From Cricetomys ansorgei (Eukaryota; Chordata; Mammalia; Rodentia; Nesomyidae), in assembly GCA_026225945.1 (NCBI GenBank), contig JAMJFZ010001816.1, positions 3,644,501 through 3,708,500 on the forward strand: a DNA stretch of 64,000 nucleotides, given 5' to 3'. Shown here in pieces: positions 57,371 to 64,000 of the stretch. Made by a program: the position numbers and the translations under genes. Below the pieces are notes generated by a model, which ran no database searches, was not told the DNA's origin, and was given only the letters and a program-made list of their open reading frames with translations. Each line of letters starts with the position of its first letter. Within the stretch, counting starts at the first letter, position 1.

Positions 57371-57620
57371 TTCCCCCTTTCCCTACCTATTCAACATTGC
57401 GTCCCTTTTGCTATTTTTCACTTTTATGCCTGTCAGATCCAAGTTGTGCTGTACATACCTTTGCACGTGTGGCCTTCTGCTGGAGTGTGATTGACTTACT
57501 AGGGCTGTACTCTTAAAGAAAGCTTGTTTCCCCTCTCCAGGCAGCTATCAATTGCAAACAGCACCACTAAAACAGCCAGGGCTTCATGCTCACCCTTATC
57601 ACTGTTGTTTCTTGAAAGTA
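57371..57620 (-). mobile_element. L1 (Lx-like) 3' end, part 2
   Basis: CCAAGTTGTGCTGTACATAC, GTGTGGCCTTCTGCTGGAGT, 'gtgattgacttactagggc' and CAGGGCTTCATGCTCACC continue the reverse Lx 3' UTR. Confidence 0.7.
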
Positions 57621-57872
57621 ATTTAAGTCTCCTCTTTTCTCAATAATACAACATTTCAATTAAAGCAAATTTTTCTTCCTTTTTTTCTTTTGGATTAGAA
57701 TTTGGCAAAAGTACGTGTGTGTGATGGAGAGGAAGGGAACATCCAGTGTTACTTTCAAAGCAGTGTTCGCCCATTGTAAGTACCTGTACCCTATAATGGT
57801 TAAAGTGTTCTGGTCTGCTCCCTTTATGACTTGTCGTAGACAGCATTCTACAGACACATAGAATTTTCATTT

Positions 57873-58290
57873 GGCGTTTTCTGCTGTTGTAATAAAGTAC
57901 CTGACGAAAGCAACTTCAGGGAGAAGGGGCTTATTTGGTCTCACAGTTCAAAGCTATGTCAGGAAAGTCATGGCAGCAAGGGTCCATTGCATCTACAGTG
58001 AGGAGGCAGAGAGTGGTAAATGCCAGTAGTGATCAGCTCCCTTTCTCTTCTGTATTTAGTCCAGGACCCCAGCCCATTGGGTACCTAAATAACGGTGTGT
58101 TCTGTCACCTCAACTCACCCTAATTCCTCACAGATTTCCTCTTACAGGTACAGCCAGAGATTAACCTCATCTAGATAACTATTACAGGTATTGGCACAAG
58201 CTAAAGGAATCTTGATAATACTTCACAGGTATGCCCAAAGGCTTGTCTCCTAGATTGTGTCAAGTTGATAATGAATATCAACCATCACAC
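57873..58290 (-). mobile_element. ERVL-MaLR solo LTR, reverse orientation
   Basis: TTTTCTGCTGTTGTAATAAA, 'agcaacttcagggagaaggggcttatttgg', GTCCAGGACCCCAGCCCATT and GTGTCAAGTTGATAATGAAT. Same family as 4195-4490, more diverged. Confidence 0.75.
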
Positions 58291-60014
58291 TTAGATTCTT
58301 GCTGTTTACCTCAAATGTCATCAGTACTTTGGAAGACTTGTCTATCCAAGGTGGCAAATGACTACCATTCTAACCTCATGGTGCCTTGTCTGCCTTGCCT
58401 CCAGTAATTCTTGGCCCTCACAGCACTGGGAACCCAGAGCTACTCAGTGAACTTCCTCTTCCCACCAATGCATTGGATATGAAACCCTTTAACTTAAATT
58501 TCCCATCCCACACCATGGCCTGTGGTCTGATTTACATTTTCATACACTGTGTCCGCTATACTGATTAGTTGGTTGTATTGAGACAGTTTTGTTAGTATTG
58601 GTGGGGGAGGTTCATGTCTTTTTTTTGTCTAACCGTAAACACAGGGTCTGATAATACATTTTTCTACCTATAGTCTTAAATCTCTTGCTCATCAATCCTA
58701 TCCCATTTCATGTCTCCTAAGTCCCTATGAAAAGCCTCACTTTATATTTATGTATTTTGTTAACATCTCCACTTAAATGCACATAACAAGTACATAATAA
58801 TATTAAGTTAAACTGGTTTCAGTTGCTGTATCGGGTATTGCCATTGTCTCTGAGCACTGTACAGCTGAATGGTTCCGATTACTAGGAATCTGCTACAATC
58901 AGCTTCTAATTATAGCCTATTCTAAAGGAACTTTTTTGCTCTCTGACTGAATTATAATCAGCGTGCAGCTACCTGGAACATGCCCTATCTGATGATGATA
59001 TGAGTGTAGGCATGAATAATTCTCCTCAGCGATTTTTTTAAACTTCTGTTTTGCATATGAACCTGAGACACAAAATATAAAATCTGCTGTCTACATCATC
59101 AGACACAGCCAGAGCTCACACCGCTAGAGCTGAGTAGAACTCTGAACAGAGGGCCTGTTGGGAGGGAAGGTAGACAGAAATATCAGGCAAAAATGATACA
59201 CAAAGAGTGTTGGAAAGAGACTGTTATGTCTGACCTATGTTTTATGAATGACTGGTTTTGCTTAGCTCTGCCTGTATGAGACACTTACTATATATGACTT
59301 AGCTAACAGTTTGGTGAACCTGAAAATAGGCAGCGCATGAGAAGAGTGGGATAGAGGGTGGTACCCCAACACTGGAGAGCTGGCATACTTTAAGACTCCT
59401 AAAGACTGACCATGAAATGTAAAGATTTGAGCTTTACTTGAAGGCTATCAGAAGCACTTTAGGTTTTTAAACGAGGGATGATGTGATCACGTGTAAGTAC
59501 CTTTTGAGAAGATCACTGGTGACATTAAGTAGGAAAATTTCGAGCTGATGATAGGAGTTTATCTATGCCAACACTACTCTCCTCCTGGAAGTTTCTCCTG
59601 TGTTTGGCATTCAATAAAGAGTTGATGGGTATATACATTGTTGTGCAGGACTGAGAGGATGAAGAGGACCATGGTAGCAGTTCAGGTAATGACCACTTGC
59701 TCTAGGCCACAGTAGGACAGATGGAGGAAAAGAGATTAGAAAAGCTGGCCTTTTGTGGTGTAAGACAGAGAGGAAAATTCTAGATAACTACAAGATCTTA
59801 TGCTAGCCAGTTCCTTTAGAACTTGTGAATTGTACTTCAGAAAATTTTACATCATCAAATGTTATTTAGCTAATATATACATTTACATATATAAATCTAA
59901 TATATATTATAAAATAACATATAATACATTATATATATTGAGGAGTTATATTTTCTCACATTAAAAATATATGGAGTTTCCTGACTGTGGATAAAACATG
60001 ATTAGCCAGCCTCC
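58291..60014. promoter_or_regulatory. Unique DNA; weak candidate conserved block at 58830-59060
   Basis: No gene recognised. The 58830-59060 part is repeat-free with several ATTA/TAAT cores (TTCTAATTATAGCC, GAATTATAATCAGCG, GAATAATTCTCC), as in homeodomain-bound enhancers. AT-rich low complexity lies at 59870-59940. Confidence 0.25.
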
Positions 60015-60405
60015 TTGCAGTGGTTTGAATGAGAATGGCCCCCATAAGCTCACTTCTTTGACTGCTGGGTCTGAAGTGGAACTGTTTGGGAGGGATTAGG
60101 AGGTGTGGCCTTGTTGGAAGAGGTATGTCACTGGAGTCAGGCTTGGAGGTTTCAAAAATTCCATGCTATTCCCAGTTAGCTCTCTCTGCTTCTCTCTTTC
60201 TGCCTCTTGGTTGTTGTGTCAACATGTAAGCTCTCAGCTACTGCGCCAGCACCATGCCTGCCTGCCTGCCTGCTGCCACACACATCACCATGATGGTCAC
60301 GGACTAACCCTCTGAAGCTGTAAGCAAGCCGCCAATTAAATGCTTCCTTTTATAAGTTGTCTTGGTCATGATGTCTCTTCCCAGCCATAGAAAGCTACTA
60401 AGACA
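60015..60405 (+). mobile_element. Near full-length MT-type MaLR solo LTR
   Basis: GCAGTGGTTTGAATGAGAAT, 'ggcccccataagctc', GAGGTGTGGCCTTGTTGGAA, CTCAGCTACTGCGCCAGCAC, GCCAATTAAATGCTTCCTTT (polyA signal) and GGTCATGATGTCTCTTCCCA, ending CTACTAAGACA. The most complete LTR in the window. The open frame at 60103-60315 is an artefact of it. Confidence 0.88.
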
Positions 60406-61304
60406 CTAATTCTCCTGCCATGTCTTTCCATGGGTTTCCAATGGTTTCTCCAACCATTATGGAATAACTGTCTCAAACTGGAAGCCAGAATAAATACTTT
60501 CTCCTTAAAAGCATCTGGTATCAGGTGATGCATAACTAGTTATAGGATTTACGATAGTGCTGAGGAAGTCAGTTTCTTCTGGTCTCAGCTTTGCCATTTG
60601 TATTAATGTACAGTCTTTCTTCATGGTCACTGGCCAGGGACCATGTTGGAAGTATCCTGCGTGGATGATGTAAGGGAGGACTGAAGTAGAAAGAAGCTAC
60701 AATAGCTGATTCTGCTCCTTGCACAGTATTTCTCAAAGCCCTGTCCACTGGGCCTGAGCATCTTTACAGCATCCTCTGATGCAAGTATGGTTGGAAGTGT
60801 ATTTTGCCTTTATGGCCTTTGCCCCCATTATATCCAGGCAAGCCAGAAAAAAGAAATTCAGAGTTCTCTTAACAAGCAAAAGTGGCTGAAATGGCATGAC
60901 TTAGCAGTGTATTCCATAACACAGTGGAACAGAAAAGCAAAGGGGTACCTTAATAATTTGGACACTCTCTGTTTTGGAAATATTGGAGCTTTCCATGTTT
61001 TCTTGGAGGAGCTTCCTGAGATCGAGGGTTCATGAGGACAGTTATCTTAGTTCTTGGAGACACAATTTTCCCAGTTCATGATGCGCCTCTGTCTACTGGC
61101 TGAGGCTGAGGCTGGCCTATCCCCGTTGTTAGGGAGAGTTCTTTTGTTTAGCCCAGTGTTTGTGTCATATCTGCTTCACTAATAACTCAGTAAAAATACT
61201 GGGGTTCCTTAGGAGCTCCCAACTCTTAGGTTTATTAATAGTTAATAATCTGTTACCTTTCAGTTTTGTAGTTTCCTATTAGTTTTTAGAACATAACTTC
61301 TGTC
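60406..61304. other. Unique DNA, no gene seen
   Basis: The open frame at 60787-61035 has no recognised domain. Confidence 0.45.
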
Positions 61305-61481
61305 AATTTTAAAGATTTATTTCTTTTTATGTGTAGCTGTCAGCCACATGTGAATGAATGTTCATCAGGGATGCCAGAAGAAGGCATCAGACTTCCCATA
61401 GCTGGAATTAAGGATGTTGTGATCTGCTTGACCTGGGTGCTGGGAAGCAAACTCAGATTTCTTAGAAGAGCAGTCAATGCT
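61305..61481 (-). repeat. B2/B3-type SINE, part 1 (interrupted), reverse orientation
   Basis: AAAGATTTATTTCTTTTTAT, GATGCCAGAAGAAGGCATCA, 'tgacctgggtgctgggaagcaaactcag' and AGAAGAGCAGTCAATGCT. It stops where the SINE head should follow; the head is found at 61899-61938. Confidence 0.85.
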
Positions 61482-61898
61482 CAGACATCATCAGAGAAGG
61501 TTCCTCTTGCAACTGATGGGAACAAATACAGAGATCTACAGTCAGACATTACATAGAGACTAAGAGACCTTGGAATGCTCAGCCCTAAATGAGATGCCTC
61601 CACCAAATCCTTCCCCTTAGAGTTCAGGGAACCCCCATGGAAAAAGAGGCAGAAAGATTGTAAGAGCCAGAGGGGAGGAAGGACACCAAGAAAACAAGGC
61701 TGTGTAATCAGTGTGAGCAACATTCATATGGACTCAGAGACTGAAGTAGCATGTGCAGGGCCTGCACAGAACTGCATTAGAATCTCTGTGTATATATTAT
61801 GGCTTCCAGTTTAGTGTTTTTATGGGATTCCTGAGTGTGTGGACAGAGGGTCTCTGATTCTTGAGCCTTCTCTTGGGTTCTCTTCCTACCGTATGTTT
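61482..61898 (+). mobile_element. L1 (Lx-like) 3' UTR fragment inserted into the SINE
   Basis: ACTGATGGGAACAAATACAG, CTACAGTCAGACATTACATA, 'agattgtaagagccagagggg' and TGGCTTCCAGTTTAGTGTTT follow the rodent L1 3' UTR. It has no clear poly-A tail. Confidence 0.65.
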
Positions 61899-61938
61899 GC
61901 AGTAAACGTTAACTGCTAAGCCATCTCTCCAGTCCTGT
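61899..61938 (-). repeat. B2/B3-type SINE, part 2 (head), reverse orientation
   Basis: GCAGTAAACGTTAACTGCTA followed by AGCCATCTCTCCAGTCC is the tRNA-related head of the SINE. It completes the element left at 61481. Confidence 0.85.
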
Positions 61939-64000
61939 TCACTTCTGACTTATTCTCAAAAAGTGAGTTTGTGGTTATTATATAAAGTCAGTTCCTTACC
62001 ATAGATGTTACTGTGTCTTATGTGTCGACTTTGCATGCAATAAATGTCTCTTGAACTTCTTTCCCGTTGATGAGGTACAAATCTAGGCTCCCAGCCCAAA
62101 TGGTCAGATCCATCACTCCATCCCTTCCTTCCAAAGGTTTTAGATTCTGAGATCCATGACCTAGATGGCTAAACAAAAGAAAGAGGCAAGGAAGTCTCAT
62201 GTACATCGCAAGAGCCCATTGGACAGCCGAAGGGGCTGAGAAAAGCCTCTTAACAGAGATGAATAAAAGCATGTGTATGTGACTCATAGGTTCACTGTGA
62301 TTGGTTGACTTGTCCCATAGGAGAGATAGCTGCTTCTCTGACAGTACTAACACATCAAGGGGGTGTTGTTACTGATTACTGCCATTTTAGAACACCAGTG
62401 TTCCTTTTAGAGAAGCAAGTGAAGCAAGATGTAGAAATGATGATTTAAATAAATGATGGCATCCTTTTCCAGGGAGATGTACTGAAAAACAAGGATACTG
62501 TCCAGAGAAAGGTTTTTTTTTTTTTTTTTAATCCATTTAGTCAGTAATTTAAAGTTTCCCTGACGTCCATTTTAAGACATATTGACACCATAGTTCTTCC
62601 ATCAGCTGATTGAATTCTAGTTTTTCAGTGGCTTACAACAACAAGGTTGCTTTATCAAAATCAACACTGGAAAACTGCATACTCCACAGAGCTGAAAAAT
62701 CTACAATTTTATTTCTTTCTGTGCCATAAGTGGGTGGAGTTTAACTCAAAATTACTTGAACATGTCCTACAAAGAGAGACTGCAGGTATACAGCCTGCTC
62801 CTTCCAAACTGTCCCTTAAATCATCGTCTGGCAGTGCTAAATGTCAGATTAAGCTATTTGTACATTAAAGAAAGAGATCTACCTTACTCCTATTGGAAAG
62901 AATCACTTATAGGAGAGGACTTTCTCAAGTTCGGAGTATGAGGAGACGACACAGTTGTAGCAAGTCTGGAAGACAATGATGAAGCTGTATTTGAACCTCA
63001 TTTTCACATTCATTTGAGAATTTCTGGCATCCTTTGGCTGCTGTTAGGGTTTTGATTAACTGGGTTGTGGAATTATGCAATATATAGATTCTTGTATAGA
63101 AGACAATTCTGTCCTACAAATCAAACCAGAACTAAGTTGTTTGGTGTTCTTGAGCAGACAAAAAGCCTTAACAAATTGCAAAGAATGTGTCAACAGACAA
63201 ATTGAGTTGGTGTGCTGAAGTTAGGGAAATGCTTGCTCTGACAGTTAATCAATTGGAATACCTGCAATTGAAAGATTGTGTTACTAATTCTCCTCAGAGT
63301 TTATCTTTCCTTTCTCATCACTTTGAAATAAAGGCTCAGAAACTGCTGCCTTTGCGAATGAAGTGAGCCATATAGCTTTCCCAAAAGAGGAGTGGTTAGT
63401 GGTGCACCCTGTGAGAGGGTCTGATTCTGCTTCTGAAAACTATCAGACTTCATTTCGTTCAGCTGCTTTACAGTCGTGTCATGTACAAGACTGAAACACA
63501 CATGGGTACTGAATTTGTGAGGACACACAGCATTCTATTAGTATTTTATCTTTTATGTGCCAGATAGAAGTCAACTTAATTAATAATAAAGGTGAAAAAT
63601 TCAGAAAACTATATGCAAGAGTTAGATCTTTTGAAAATACATCAGCTCGTCAGAGTTGTGGTTCTGATGCCTTTAGTCAAGTTTGACACTATTATAACTG
63701 GGAAGCAGACAATGGGGGTTAGAGTTGGCATCATTCATAGAAATGGTAAATTATATATGAGTATGTAATTATACAATATGTTTATTACTTAGAAATGATG
63801 CTTTGTAAACTTACTATTTGTTTTTACCCAACAAATAAATTGTCAAGGACAAAAAAAGTTAACATTCAAAAGAAAAAAAAAAAGAAGAAGAAGAAGAAAA
63901 GAAGGCTGAAATATCTGCTCTGTTTAATTTTATATGCATTCTGCCAAAATTTAGTTGTTTGGGACACTGGAGCCTGAAAATTATTTTTAAAATGTTAAAA
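61939..64000. promoter_or_regulatory. Unique DNA; candidate conserved block at 62990-63500
   Basis: A T17 run lies at 62513-62529 and an A-rich/(AAG)n tract at 63868-63904. The 62990-63500 part is repeat-free with motifs such as GACAGTTAATCAATTGGAAT and TTTTGATTAACTGG. It could be regulatory. Open frames (62018-62353 minus; 62647-62941 plus) have no recognised domain. Confidence 0.3.

Overview
The window reads as muroid rodent (mouse- or rat-like) nuclear DNA. The evidence is its repeat content: B1, B2/B3, B4 and ID-type SINEs, rodent Lx-like L1 3' ends, MT/ORR1-type ERVL-MaLR LTRs, older MIR/L2/MLT1/MST relics, and many (CA)n/(GT)n tracts. No bacterial, organellar or plasmid signal is present. 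I could not separate mouse, rat, hamster or vole: every interspersed copy seen is old and diverged, with no young ID, IAP or L1Md insertion to decide it.

No protein-coding exon can be supported. Open frames above about 100 aa are explained by GC-rich CpG-island sequence (12.1-13.7 kb), tandem repeats (38.4-39.0 kb and 51.0-51.4 kb), purine or CA tracts, or chance. The most gene-like place is a CpG island at about 12.16-13.73 kb. It has a TATA-like box, G-quadruplex motifs on both strands, an adjacent Z-DNA-prone CA/CG tract, and a strong splice donor on each strand pointing outward (minus at 12135, plus at 13774). This suggests a possibly bidirectional promoter with untranslated or lncRNA first exons. 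The rest would then be intron or intergenic desert. I do not assign a gene name.

Layout: 0-10 kb is AT-rich unique sequence with scattered SINEs, a 7SL RNA pseudogene, MIRs and an LTR. 10.2-14.2 kb holds the promoter region with a repeat-poor upstream flank. 14-24.9 kb is mostly unique and repeat-poor, ending in a candidate enhancer (24.06-24.70 kb). 24.9-29.4 kb holds LTRs, SINEs and an ancient repeat. 29.5-30.3 kb is a second candidate conserved element. 31-46.8 kb is rich in SINEs, LTRs and L1, with a minisatellite at 38.45 kb. 46.8-50.8 kb is mostly unique. 50.8-62 kb is a mosaic of nested repeats, including an LTR carrying an eight-copy 42-bp minisatellite. 62-64 kb is unique.

I found no previously undescribed protein system. 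Points worth a second look are the divergent CpG-island donors, the enhancer-like blocks, two minisatellites and several datable nested insertions. Repeat family names come from memory of consensus sequences and should be confirmed with RepeatMasker; boundaries are approximate.
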